From JANXVV01 sp038230975 (lineage in GTDB: Bacteria > Planctomycetota > Phycisphaerae > Tepidisphaerales > Tepidisphaeraceae), in assembly GCA_038230975.1 (NCBI GenBank), contig JBBRMF010000089.1, forward strand, positions 1-18,059: a stretch of 18,059 bases of DNA, read 5' to 3'. A program made the position numbers and the translations under genes. Position 1 is the first letter of the stretch. Each line of letters opens with the position of its first letter. Positions 1-6,644 of this stretch are shown here, piece by piece. The notes under the pieces were generated by a model that was not told the origin of the DNA, made no database searches, and saw only the letters and a list, made by a program, of their open reading frames with translations.

Positions 1-198
1 CAAAGCCGCCGCATGCGCCAAAAAAGCAGCTTCCAGCGGCAAAAATTGCAGCGGCCGTCACCTCAGGGGCAGGAGTGCGGAAAAAAGAATACCCAACAAT
101 TCGCCCTGGCAGAGGGTACGGAATACCGGACGGTATTGGTGAGGACACCCACCCTACGAGCTCCAATCTCGTCACGTATTCGAGCGGGATTGTACTTG
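1..198. other. Left-edge stretch, no supported gene
   Basis: Downstream of cimA on its strand. It holds a small palindrome AATACC-GGAC-GGTATT (122-137) without a following T-tract. On the minus strand a GTG at 61 opens a frame, TAAAIFAAGSCFLAHAAAL, that reads like a signal peptide and could be the start of a gene beyond the edge, but no Shine-Dalgarno supports it. Confidence 0.25.
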
Positions 199-1794
199 CT
201 AGGCCGCGGCTTCTTCCACATGGAGCAAGTGGTATTCATAGGCGTCGACCAGGGCCTGCCAACTGGCGTCGATGATGTTGGTGCTGACGCCGATGGTGCC
301 GAAGATTTCATTGCTGCCATCGGGTCGGGCGCGGCGGCTTTCGATGACGACGCGGACCTTGGCGGCGGTTTCATCTTTTGAATTGATCACGCGGACTTTG
401 TAGTCGACCAGATGGACCTGTCCGATGGCGGGGTAGTGGGGGAGTAGGGCTTTTCGCAGGGCGAAATCGAGGGCGTTGACGGGGCCATCGCCTTCGGAAA
501 CGGTGTGTTCGGCCTTTTCGTTGACGTGTAGCTTTACCGTGGCTTCTGCTACGCCTTCAAAGCCGTCGCTGCGTAGGGACATCACGCGGTAGTGATCGAG
601 CTGGAAGAATTGTTTGTAGCGGCCGATTTCTTTGCGGAGCAGCAGCTCGAAGCTTGCCTCGGCAACTTCAAACTGATAGCCAACGCTTTCAAGATCCTGC
701 ACTTTTAGAAGTACGCGGCGGAGCATTTCCTTGTCGTTTTCGAGATTGAATTTTTTCCCGGCCTTCGTGGCGATATTGCTCACGCCGGAAAGTTCACTGA
801 TGAGGATCTTTCGCGTGTTGCCAACGGATTCCGGTGAAACATGTTCGTAGGTGCTGGCGTCTTTCTGGACGGCGTGTACGTGCATGCCACCTTTGTGGGC
901 GAACGCGCTCGTGCCGACGTAGGGTTGGCCGGAGACGAGGTTGTAGTTGGCGATTTCGTAGACGTAACGGCTGACTTCCGTTAGCCGTTGCAGCGTGCCG
1001 GGGCGGAGGCAATCGAGTTGATATTTTAGTTGCAGGTTGGCGATGAGGGTGATGAGATCCATGTTGCCGCATCGTTCACCGACGCCGTTGATCGTGCCCT
1101 GGGCGTGCCCGGCTCCGACGTGGATGGCGGCTAGCGCATTGGCGACGGCGAGCCCGGCATCGTTGTGGGTGTGGATGCCCACTAAAACACCGGTTTGTTT
1201 TTTGACGGTGGCGACGGCTTCGGCGACGAGTTCGGGCATTGATCCGCCATTGGTATCGCAGAGGGCGAGTACCGACGCACCGGCTTCTTGTGCGGCCAGC
1301 AGGGTGCGGATCGCGTAATCGGGAGTTGCTTTGTAGGCGTCGAAGAAATGCTCGGCATCGTAAACGACCTGTCGCCCGGCTTGCCGCATGAGCTTTACGG
1401 TGTCGCCGATCATGGCCAGGTTTTCTTCAAGCGACACGGCTAAAACCGTCTTGACTTGATACTCGCTGCTTTTCCCGACGATGGTGACTACCGGTGTCTC
1501 GGCGGCCAAGAGCGCCTTCATCCCTGGGTCGTCTTCTGCCTTGATACCGCGTCGCCGGGTCATACCGAAGGCGGCTACTTTTGCGTTCCGGAGTTTCAGT
1601 TCTCGAACATCGCGGAAGAACTGCTCATCTTTTGGGTTGGAGAGGGGGAAACCCCCTTCGACGTAGTCCACGCCGAGGTCATCGAGCCGTTGGGTAATGA
1701 GCAGTTTGTCGTTGAGCGAGAGGTTGAAACCTTCGCCTTGGGTTCCATCGCGGAGGGTGGTGTCGTAGATTTCGATGCGTCGGGGAGTGCTCAT
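199..1794 (-). CDS. cimA: (R)-citramalate synthase, LeuA-like
   Basis: A 531-residue protein that should condense pyruvate with acetyl-CoA to (R)-citramalate, the first step of the threonine-independent isoleucine route, in the cytoplasm. Visible family marks are the N-terminal IYDTTLRDGTQGEGF metal and substrate motif of DRE-TIM metallolyases, the HTHNDAGLAVANALAA metal-binding segment, GTINGVGERCGN, and a C-terminal part of about 150 residues resembling the LeuA allosteric domain. Length and the VDYVEGGFPLSNPKD stretch fit the CimA branch better than LeuA or homocitrate synthase. The ATG at 1794 has a good Shine-Dalgarno, AAGGTG, five bases upstream. It stands alone, divergent from purM. 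A 150-base leader with a predicted Ile-responsive attenuator precedes it, which independently supports an isoleucine role. The stop codon is TAG. 2-isopropylmalate synthase is the only serious alternative. Confidence 0.93.
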   Translation of the reverse strand: MSTPRRIEIYDTTLRDGTQGEGFNLSLNDKLLITQRLDDLGVDYVEGGFPLSNPKDEQFFRDVRELKLRNAKVAAFGMTRRRGIKAEDDPGMKALLAAETPVVTIVGKSSEYQVKTVLAVSLEENLAMIGDTVKLMRQAGRQVVYDAEHFFDAYKATPDYAIRTLLAAQEAGASVLALCDTNGGSMPELVAEAVATVKKQTGVLVGIHTHNDAGLAVANALAAIHVGAGHAQGTINGVGERCGNMDLITLIANLQLKYQLDCLRPGTLQRLTEVSRYVYEIANYNLVSGQPYVGTSAFAHKGGMHVHAVQKDASTYEHVSPESVGNTRKILISELSGVSNIATKAGKKFNLENDKEMLRRVLLKVQDLESVGYQFEVAEASFELLLRKEIGRYKQFFQLDHYRVMSLRSDGFEGVAEATVKLHVNEKAEHTVSEGDGPVNALDFALRKALLPHYPAIGQVHLVDYKVRVINSKDETAAKVRVVIESRRARPDGSNEIFGTIGVSTNIIDASWQALVDAYEYHLLHVEEAAA

Positions 1795-1828
1795 GGTCTC
1801 ACCTTGGATGCGGGTTGCGAAACTCTGT

Positions 1829-1859
1829 AAACAAAAATGCCCTGCCGCGCGGGCAGGGC
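1829..1859 (-). terminator. Intrinsic terminator in the cimA leader
   Basis: Minus strand: GCCCTGCC (1859-1852), loop CGCGC, GGCAGGGC (1846-1839), an 8-bp GC-rich perfect stem followed by A and TTTTTGTTT (1838-1829). It lies 34 bases before the cimA ATG, so it ends transcription before the gene, as expected for an attenuator. Confidence 0.75.
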
Positions 1860-1910
1860 TGTGTTGAATATCGTTGGCGAACGATTGGCCCTACCCGCGA
1901 TGTGGCGGGT
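1848..1910 (-). promoter_or_regulatory. Attenuator: mutually exclusive hairpins
   Basis: Four segments on the minus strand. Segment 1 ACCCGC (1910-1905) pairs with GCGGGT (1898-1893) through a 6-bp stem with loop CACATC. Segment 2 CGCGGGTAGGGC (1899-1888) can instead pair with segment 3 GCCCTGCCCGCG (1859-1848) over 12 consecutive pairs, 11 Watson-Crick and one G.U. That helix would consume the 5' arm of the terminator. A small hairpin ATCGTT-CGCC-AACGAT (1885-1870) sits in the loop between. Stalling at the Ile codons would hide segment 1, free segment 2 and cause antitermination. Ready translation to the TAG would cover segment 2 and let the terminator form. The pairings are read directly; the regulation is inferred. 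Confidence 0.72.
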
Positions 1911-1947
1911 TAATAATGCTTGGGGCGGTAACCTTGTTCGCGTTCAT
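1891..1947 (-). CDS. cimA leader peptide with tandem Ile codons
   Basis: A short reading frame, ATG to TAG, encoding MNANKVTAPSIINPPHRG (18 residues). Two adjacent ATT (Ile) codons at 1917-1912 lie immediately before the first arm of a hairpin (1910-1905), and the TAG stop (1893-1891) lies in the second arm. This is the arrangement of classical amino-acid attenuators (trp, his, ilv, leu), where a ribosome stalled at regulatory codons masks segment 1. No Shine-Dalgarno is seen. A -10-like TACGAT ends nine bases before the ATG, so the transcript may begin at or next to the start codon (leaderless). An alternative mini-ORF starting at 1973, MIPATISPQ, ends in TGA overlapping this ATG but would lie upstream of the predicted transcript start. 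Function is inferred from sequence layout only. Confidence 0.7.
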   Translation of the reverse strand: MNANKVTAPSIINPPHRG

Positions 1948-1956
1948 TGAGGTGAA

Positions 1957-1984
1957 ATCGTAGCGGGAATCATCGAAGAGTCAA
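1957..1984 (-). promoter_or_regulatory. Predicted promoter of the cimA leader
   Basis: On the minus strand TTGACT (1984-1979, 5 of 6 to the sigma-70 -35 consensus), a 16-base spacer and TACGAT (1962-1957, 4 of 6 to the -10). The start point would fall near 1950-1947, at the leader-peptide ATG. Confidence 0.5.
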
Positions 1985-2103
1985 ATGTGTGCATCGCCGG
2001 ACAGGGGCAGGATCGGATTATTGGGGGAACGGTGCGGAATTAAAAGACTTTGGCTTTCGGGCGTTTTTTTAGTGGGAGGGAAAAGACCCCTCACCCTATA
2101 GCC

Positions 2104-2129
2104 CTCCCCCCATGAGTACATGGGGGGAG
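2104..2129. repeat. Palindromic repeat, 11-bp perfect stem
   Basis: CTCCCCCCATG (2104-2114), loop AGTA, CATGGGGGGAG (2119-2129). It is preceded by CCCCTCACCC-type sequence. A related but imperfect CCCTCACC/GGTGGGAGGGG pair occurs at 9600-9643, so this looks like an interspersed REP-like repeat rather than a gene-specific signal. It lies between the divergent cimA and purM promoters. Confidence 0.6.
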
Positions 2130-2180
2130 TGGACCCGATGATTTCGTGATTTGGGGTGGCTCCGGTATTCTCCCCGGTCC

Positions 2181-3284
2181 ATGAGTGGACTGACCTACGA
2201 GCAAACCGGCGTAAATTACGACACCCTTGATGCGTTTAAGCGGGCCTGCCAGAAGGCGGCCGGCACGACCACGGGATCATTGGCGAAGCACGGGTTGATT
2301 GAACCTGAATCCGTGCGAGGGGAAAGTTCGTATCTGCTTGAGACGGCGAATGAATATCTGGCGCATGTGGAAGAGGGACTTGGGACCAAGAATCTGGTTG
2401 CGGATGCAATCTTGAAATTGACAGGTCGCAGCTTTTATCGAAATATCGGAATCGATACCGTGGCGACGATGGTGAACGATCTGATCACCTGCGGGGCGTT
2501 GCCGATTTCAGTGGCGATGCACGCTGCGGTGGGGGATGCGGCGTGGTTTGAAGTGCCTGGTCGCAGCGAAGAATTGGCGGCAGGGTTTGCGGAGGGGTGC
2601 CGTCAGTCGGAAGCGGTTTGGGGTGGAGGTGAAACGCCGGCGCTGAAGGGGATCGTGAATCCGGAGACGATTGTGTTGGCGGGGTCGGCGGTGGGGCGTA
2701 TCTGGCCTAAATCGAATCGCATCACGGGAAATGTGAGCGATGGGGATGCGATCATCATGCTGGCCAGCAGCGGGGTGCAGACGAATGGGCTGAGCCTCTG
2801 CCGTGCGTTGGCAGATCGTTTGCGGCAGGGGTATCTGACGCCGATTGAGGATGGTCGGATTTATGGAGAGGCGTTGCTGGATCCTTCGGTGATCTACGTG
2901 AAGTTTATCGCGGCGTGTCAGGCGGCTGAGTTGCCGTTGCATTACGCGGCGCATATTACAGGGCATGGATGGCGGAAGCTGATGCGATTGGATGAGCCGT
3001 TTGTGTATCAGATTCACACGGTTCGGGAACCGCTGCCGATCTTCCGCTTCATCATGCGGAGTGGGCCGGTGGATCAGCGTGAGGCGTATGCCACGTTCAA
3101 TATGGGGGCGGGTTTTGCGGCGTATGTGGATTCGGCGGATGCGGATCGATGCGTGCAGTTGGCGACTGAAAATGGGTATGACGCGTGGGTTGCCGGGACG
3201 GTTAAAAAATCGGGGGAGCGCAAGGCGGTGGAGATTGAGCCGTTGGGGATAACGTTTGAAGGGGATACGTTACAAGTACGGTAG
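2181..3284 (+). CDS. purM: Phosphoribosylformylglycinamidine cyclo-ligase (divergent)
   Basis: A 367-residue AIR-synthetase family protein, expected to convert FGAM plus ATP to aminoimidazole ribotide in purine synthesis in the cytoplasm. Segments that line up with PurM in order are TYEQTGV, EEGLGTKN (for DGVGTK), GIDTVATMVNDLITCGALP, AEGCRQSEAVWGGGETP, SSGVQTNGLSL (for SSGPHSNGYSL), LLDPSVIYVK, HITGHGWRKLMR (for HLTGGGF) and TFNMGAGF. The glycine-rich GGFGGLF-type stretch near the N-terminus is not recognisable, so this belongs to a diverged PurM clade. The ATG at 2181 is chosen because MSGLTYEQTGV matches family N-termini; the frame remains open upstream to a TTG at 2151. No Shine-Dalgarno is seen; TATTCT (2166-2171) ends nine bases before the ATG. 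It converges on pgeF with a 2-base gap. Confidence 0.85.
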   Translation: MSGLTYEQTGVNYDTLDAFKRACQKAAGTTTGSLAKHGLIEPESVRGESSYLLETANEYLAHVEEGLGTKNLVADAILKLTGRSFYRNIGIDTVATMVNDLITCGALPISVAMHAAVGDAAWFEVPGRSEELAAGFAEGCRQSEAVWGGGETPALKGIVNPETIVLAGSAVGRIWPKSNRITGNVSDGDAIIMLASSGVQTNGLSLCRALADRLRQGYLTPIEDGRIYGEALLDPSVIYVKFIAACQAAELPLHYAAHITGHGWRKLMRLDEPFVYQIHTVREPLPIFRFIMRSGPVDQREAYATFNMGAGFAAYVDSADADRCVQLATENGYDAWVAGTVKKSGERKAVEIEPLGITFEGDTLQVR

Positions 3285-3286
3285 CG

Positions 3287-4090
3287 CTACGCAGCGCGTG
3301 GCCCGATCAATGCGGCCATCCGACCGGTAATTCCGGCGTCGCGGCGATGAGAGAAAAACTCATCGCGATCCCGGAAGGTACACAGATCGTTCGTCTCAAT
3401 CTGATTGGCCGATAAACCCGCTTGGATTAGTTGCAGATGCACGGCCAACTTCAAGTCAATAAAGCCTTTTTGACCTGCGGCCTTGATCGGGGCATTGGGG
3501 CCAAAAACTGAGGTGAAAGCATCCAATACTTCTGGGCCCACTTCGAATCGCTCGGGTCCGATGCAAGGTCCGATCGCTGCAACCAACTCATGAGCGGCGG
3601 AGTGCGTTAGATCGAGTAGAGATTGAACGGTGGCCGGTACCACACCTGCGACTACGCCGCGCCACCCGGAGTGAATGGCGGCGACTGCGCGCCCATCAGG
3701 GGTCGATAAAAGCACGGGCACGCAGTCGGCGTATTTCACGGAAACCAGTCGCCTTGGATCGTTGATGACCAGGGCATCGGCCTTTGCACCGTTGTCGAAA
3801 ACTTCGCCCTGGCGCACGGCACAGACTTCTGGCCCGTGTACCTGGTGAACCCAACATCGTTCTCGGTTTTCGCAACCGATAGCCGTGCGGAGGCGTCGGT
3901 AGTTCTCGAAAATGTTGGGAAGTTGATCCTGTCGCTCAGAGTCGCCGAGCATGCCAAGGTTGAGCGAATCAAAAGGGGCCGGACTTACCCCACCGAGGCG
4001 CGTGCTAAACGCGTGGGGAACACCGACCTTTTGAAGCAATGGAGAGAGGTAGATTGTGAGGCCGGAATCTGTTCGGTGGCGATGAAGCAT
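3287..4090 (-). CDS. pgeF: Peptidoglycan editing factor, YfiH/LACC1 family
   Basis: A 267-residue YfiH/PgeF protein. Members are zinc-containing enzymes that act as purine nucleoside phosphorylase/adenosine deaminase (LACC1-like) and, in E. coli, keep wrong residues out of the UDP-MurNAc peptide; older annotations say 'laccase domain' or polyphenol oxidase. Seen in order: FSTRLGGVS, WVHQVHG, ADALV, YADCVPVLL, AAIHSGWRG, AIGPCIG, FEVG, and the C-terminal CTF..DEFFSHRRD..TGRMAALI. The metal-site His and Cys residues (HQVHG, ADC, HSGWRG) are all present, so it should be active. Length is normal (about 240-280). The ATG at 4090 has no Shine-Dalgarno, but TACATT (4103-4098) ends seven bases upstream. 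It diverges from coaD and converges on purM. Confidence 0.93.
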   Translation of the reverse strand: MLHRHRTDSGLTIYLSPLLQKVGVPHAFSTRLGGVSPAPFDSLNLGMLGDSERQDQLPNIFENYRRLRTAIGCENRERCWVHQVHGPEVCAVRQGEVFDNGAKADALVINDPRRLVSVKYADCVPVLLSTPDGRAVAAIHSGWRGVVAGVVPATVQSLLDLTHSAAHELVAAIGPCIGPERFEVGPEVLDAFTSVFGPNAPIKAAGQKGFIDLKLAVHLQLIQAGLSANQIETNDLCTFRDRDEFFSHRRDAGITGRMAALIGPRAA

Positions 4091-4117
4091 TTTTGTGAAT
4101 GTAGCTTGAATGCGATG

Positions 4118-4219
4118 AATTACGAATTACGAAATTCGAATTCACGAAAGGGACAATTCGAGAGATTTACGATTAAGGATGGTCTGAATTCGTGAATTCA
4201 AATTTCGTCATTCGTCATT
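4118..4219. repeat. 31-bp imperfect inverted repeat between divergent genes
   Basis: Arms 4118-4148 and 4189-4219 are reverse complements at 28 of 31 positions, around a 40-base centre. Each arm carries a short internal tandem (AATTACG twice; TTCGTCA twice). The arms sit symmetrically upstream of pgeF and coaD and hold the only candidate -35 hexamers for both. Confidence 0.75.
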
Positions 4220-4240
4220 TCTTTTGATATCTTATCTCCC

Positions 4241-4780
4241 ATGAGTCATACGCGAAGACGAGCGGTGTTCCCGGGACAGTTCGATCCGATCACCAACGGC
4301 CATCTCGATGTGATTCGGCGGGGTGTCACACTTTTCGATGAATTGATCGTGGGTGTCGGTATCAATCCGGACAAGCGGGAGATGTTTACGCTGGAAGAAC
4401 GCGTCGAAATGATCCGCGAGCTATTGAAGGATATGCCGAATGTTCGCGTCGAATCCTTCACCGGGCTGACGGTCGATTTTGTGCGTCAGATGAAAGCGAC
4501 AGTGATTCTGCGCGGGATTCGGGACGTATCGGATTTGCGATATGAATTTCAACTGGCGTTGGCGAATCGAGCGGTGGGCGAGGTTGAGACGGTTTTCATC
4601 ATGACGGGCGATCAATACGCGCTGACGAGCAGCAGTTTGATTCGGCAGATTGTGTCGCTGGGGGGAGAGCTGAAGCAGTTGCATGGGCTCTTGCCGGAAC
4701 TGGTGATCCGAAGTTTACGGCAGAAGAAGAAGGAGATTGCGGGACGAAATCCACCTGCGCCGGATGCGCCGGCGAATTAG
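4241..4780 (+). CDS. coaD: Pantetheine-phosphate adenylyltransferase
   Basis: A 179-residue protein transferring AMP from ATP to 4'-phosphopantetheine, the penultimate step of coenzyme A synthesis, in the cytoplasm. It shows the nucleotidyltransferase signature GQFDPITNGHLDVI with TNGH at residues 18-21, the VILRGIRDVSDLRYEFQLALANR pantetheine and hexamer segment, and the C-terminal YALTSSSLIRQIVSLGG (ISSTxVR-type) motif. It is about 20 residues longer than E. coli CoaD (159) because of a basic, then Pro/Ala-rich tail after residue 160. The ATG at 4241 fits the usual short N-terminus. There is no Shine-Dalgarno; TATCTT (4228-4233) ends seven bases before it, so a leaderless transcript is possible. 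The stop codon is TAG. It converges on the patatin gene across repeat DNA. Confidence 0.95.
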   Translation: MSHTRRRAVFPGQFDPITNGHLDVIRRGVTLFDELIVGVGINPDKREMFTLEERVEMIRELLKDMPNVRVESFTGLTVDFVRQMKATVILRGIRDVSDLRYEFQLALANRAVGEVETVFIMTGDQYALTSSSLIRQIVSLGGELKQLHGLLPELVIRSLRQKKKEIAGRNPPAPDAPAN

Positions 4781-4793
4781 CGAGGAAGAAATG

Positions 4794-4965
4794 GGTGGCA
4801 TGGGCGTCTCGCCCGTGCTGTTGGCCGAACGATACGCACGAGTCTCGGAGTACCGTGACCCGTGGCACTGGAATTCTTCTGCCGTCCTACCTGGAAATTT
4901 AAATTTCTTAATGAGCGTTCAGCGAGAGGACTCAAGAAAAGCACGGGCGGGACGCCGATGCCACT
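4794..4965. repeat. Interspersed repeat cluster after coaD
   Basis: Two near-inverted copies of a GC-rich repeat (4794-4819, and 4940-4965 on the other strand; about 22 of 25 matching) flank a third motif at 4842-4868. The third motif is a copy, with one mismatch, of the arm at 6383-6412. A further copy of the flanking repeat lies at 6513-6538. The cluster fills the 186 bases between the convergent coaD and patatin genes; no gene is seen in it. Confidence 0.7.
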
Positions 4966-4966
4966 G

Positions 4967-6307
4967 CTATTTCCCGTCGTTGATTTCATCTACCAGGGGT
5001 TTGAGAATGACCTCGTATTTTTCGGTCATGAGGAGGTTCGCGGCCTGGTAGAGGTTGTAGGCGTCGGTGCGTTCGATATTGAAATAAGTGGCGATGTTAT
5101 CGAGGCTTTCGCTGAAACTCTGGAAGGGGACTTTGCCTAAGCCGTTCACCTGGGACAGGGCGAAGTGGACGATGTGAACGGGACGGCGGTCGCGGTCTTC
5201 CGTTTTGAGGTAGCCGTTGGTTTCGAGATCGACGATGCGCTGGCGAAGCACTTCGGCAGTGGTTTCGGCGGGAGAGTATTTCACGATGAGCTCGGCCATG
5301 GAGGCGGAGCTGGCGCGGGAAAGGAGCGCGGTGCTGGTTAAACCGGAGCCAAATTCAAGGGACTCGATGAAGCTGATATCGCCTTTGTCGGACAGTTTTG
5401 CGTTGAAGCGGGTTTTGGCATCGATGACGATAAAAATCGCGCCATTGGGATAAGGGGGCGGCAAATTCTTTACGACGGCCGCATTATTTTGACGGTCGTA
5501 CACTTCGACGAGTGTTTGAATGCCGAGGTTGTCGGCGATTCCACCGTCGATGAAATGGCGGTATTGCCTGAAGATGGTGGAATAGTCGCGGAGCGTGACT
5601 TGATGCAGCAGGACGGGGACGGCGGCGCTGGCGGCGCAGGCCCAGGCGATGGGGTATTTGGCAAGATCGCTGTTGAGGGTATCGAAGGTATCGTTGCTGA
5701 AAATAAATTTGCGACCGGATTGCAGGTCGGTGGAATTGATGAGCAATCGGGGGCGATCGGCACGGAGATCGGCGAAGGTAAGCCCGCGACCGTCGCGGGA
5801 AAAGAGTGTCGATTGAAAGGATTCCGCCAGAAGATCGCTGCGGTCGTAATCGGTGAAAAAGGTGGCCAGCATTCCTGTGGGCATGAGAAATTTGAAGATC
5901 AGATCGCTGGCAAAACTGTGCGACATCCGCTTTTGCAACTGCTCGGGATTCCATTCTTTGTCGTCGCTCAGGCAGTAGTAGGCGGCCGTGAGGGATCCAC
6001 CACTGACGGAGGAAACATAGTCTGCTTTCTGGAGCAGACCGATGCGTTCGAGCTGGAGCATGCAGGCGGCGGAGAAATTTGCGGAGCGCGATCCACCTCC
6101 GCTGATGGCAATGCCGACGAAATATCCACTGCGATTGGGTCGGTGCGTTTCATCTTCTGATACGGTGGAGGCGCGCGTGTGATTGTGAACCTGCAATTCC
6201 AACGGGACATTGGCGGCATTGAGGCGTGTGTTTTTATGAGTGCAGCCGGTGAGGAAAATGGCGAGGCAGATGCTGAGAACTGCTAGTGCATTGTCATGCC
6301 TAGTAAT
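4967..6307 (-). CDS. Patatin-like phospholipase, predicted lipoprotein; 5' end uncertain
   Basis: A patatin-family lipid acyl hydrolase. The core begins GIAISGGGSRSANFSAA (oxyanion-hole GGGxR), continues to the nucleophile elbow VSSVSGGSLTAAYY, and contains the catalytic Asp motif FIDGGIADNLG. The N-terminus is a hydrophobic segment ending in the lipobox FLTGC (Cys about codon 22 of the interval given), so the product should be exported and lipid-anchored. No ATG, GTG or TTG lies just before the signal peptide. The frame runs on without a stop into an inverted-repeat element (6283-6439), with a GTG at 6436 and an ATG at 6628, both in or beyond repeat DNA. The 5' coordinate given, an ATT at 6307, only marks the beginning of the plausible signal peptide. 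The original start may have been displaced by the element, so the gene may be poorly expressed or mis-started. The stop codon is TAG. Confidence 0.8.
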   Translation of the reverse strand: MTRHDNALAVLSICLAIFLTGCTHKNTRLNAANVPLELQVHNHTRASTVSEDETHRPNRSGYFVGIAISGGGSRSANFSAACMLQLERIGLLQKADYVSSVSGGSLTAAYYCLSDDKEWNPEQLQKRMSHSFASDLIFKFLMPTGMLATFFTDYDRSDLLAESFQSTLFSRDGRGLTFADLRADRPRLLINSTDLQSGRKFIFSNDTFDTLNSDLAKYPIAWACAASAAVPVLLHQVTLRDYSTIFRQYRHFIDGGIADNLGIQTLVEVYDRQNNAAVVKNLPPPYPNGAIFIVIDAKTRFNAKLSDKGDISFIESLEFGSGLTSTALLSRASSASMAELIVKYSPAETTAEVLRQRIVDLETNGYLKTEDRDRRPVHIVHFALSQVNGLGKVPFQSFSESLDNIATYFNIERTDAYNLYQAANLLMTEKYEVILKPLVDEINDGK

Positions 6308-6439
6308 TAGGGAAACGTTGGATCGGGTGCCACGGGTCGCGGTACTCCGAGACCTGTACTCTTCTGGCGCGGGATGAACACGGGTCTCGGAGTACCGCGA
6401 CCCGTGGCACCCTAAATCCCAGCTTTGACAATGCACTAG
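6283..6439. mobile_element. MITE-like nested inverted-repeat element
   Basis: The outer perfect 14-bp inverted repeats are CTAGTGCATTGTCA (6283-6296) and TGACAATGCACTAG (6426-6439). Inside is a perfect 30-bp inverted repeat (6325-6354 and 6383-6412) around a 28-base loop. There is no transposase or complete ORF of its own. Ends reading C-TA-G would fit a TA-duplicating (IS630/Tc1-like) passive element, but that is inference. One arm of the inner repeat recurs at 4842-4868. It lies exactly across the 5' end of the patatin gene. Confidence 0.6.
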
Positions 6440-6644
6440 GAAGTTTTCTGGAATTCTTTTTGGGAGGGGGGGACTTGCCGGTGGCGTCTCACCCGCGTTC
6501 ACTAATACAAAAAGCACGGGCGGGACGCCCATGCCACCGAAAGTTCCGTCCACTGAAGCGGACCCTACGTGAGACGTGGAAATACGATTTTGACTCATCC
6601 GGGGCATGGGGCGGGATTGTAAGGACAATGACGATGCACTGCAC
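6440..6644. repeat. Repeat-rich intergenic stretch
   Basis: Between the element and the YpdA-like gene. It contains a copy of the GC-rich repeat on the minus strand (6513-6538), a shortened inverted partner near 6478-6500, and an imperfect copy of the GTCCGC/GCGGAC palindrome (6548-6569). The open frame of the patatin gene continues through here but encodes only repeat-derived residues. Confidence 0.55.

Noticed and set aside
13..381. A 122-codon plus-strand open frame at the left edge
   Set aside because: Its second half is antisense to the cimA C-terminus and its first half resembles no known protein.
1829..1984. A T-box riboswitch for isoleucine upstream of cimA
   Set aside because: The conserved T-box antiterminator sequence (AGGGTGG.ACCGCG) and a specifier stem are not present, and the leader is too short (about 150 bases). 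A leader-peptide attenuator explains the sequence better.
3836..4195. A 119-codon plus-strand open frame over the pgeF start and the inverted repeat
   Set aside because: Mostly antisense to pgeF and then repeat DNA; no ribosome-binding site or family signature.
4737..5140. Overlapping short open frames at the end of coaD
   Set aside because: They run through the repeat cluster and antisense to the patatin C-terminus; the residues are repeat-derived.
5489..6160. A 223-codon plus-strand open frame
   Set aside because: Antisense of the patatin gene, whose catalytic motifs are clear; no family features.
6308..6628. N-terminal extension of the patatin protein up to an ATG at 6628
   Set aside because: The residues come from repeat DNA and would bury the lipoprotein signal peptide more than 100 residues inside the protein.
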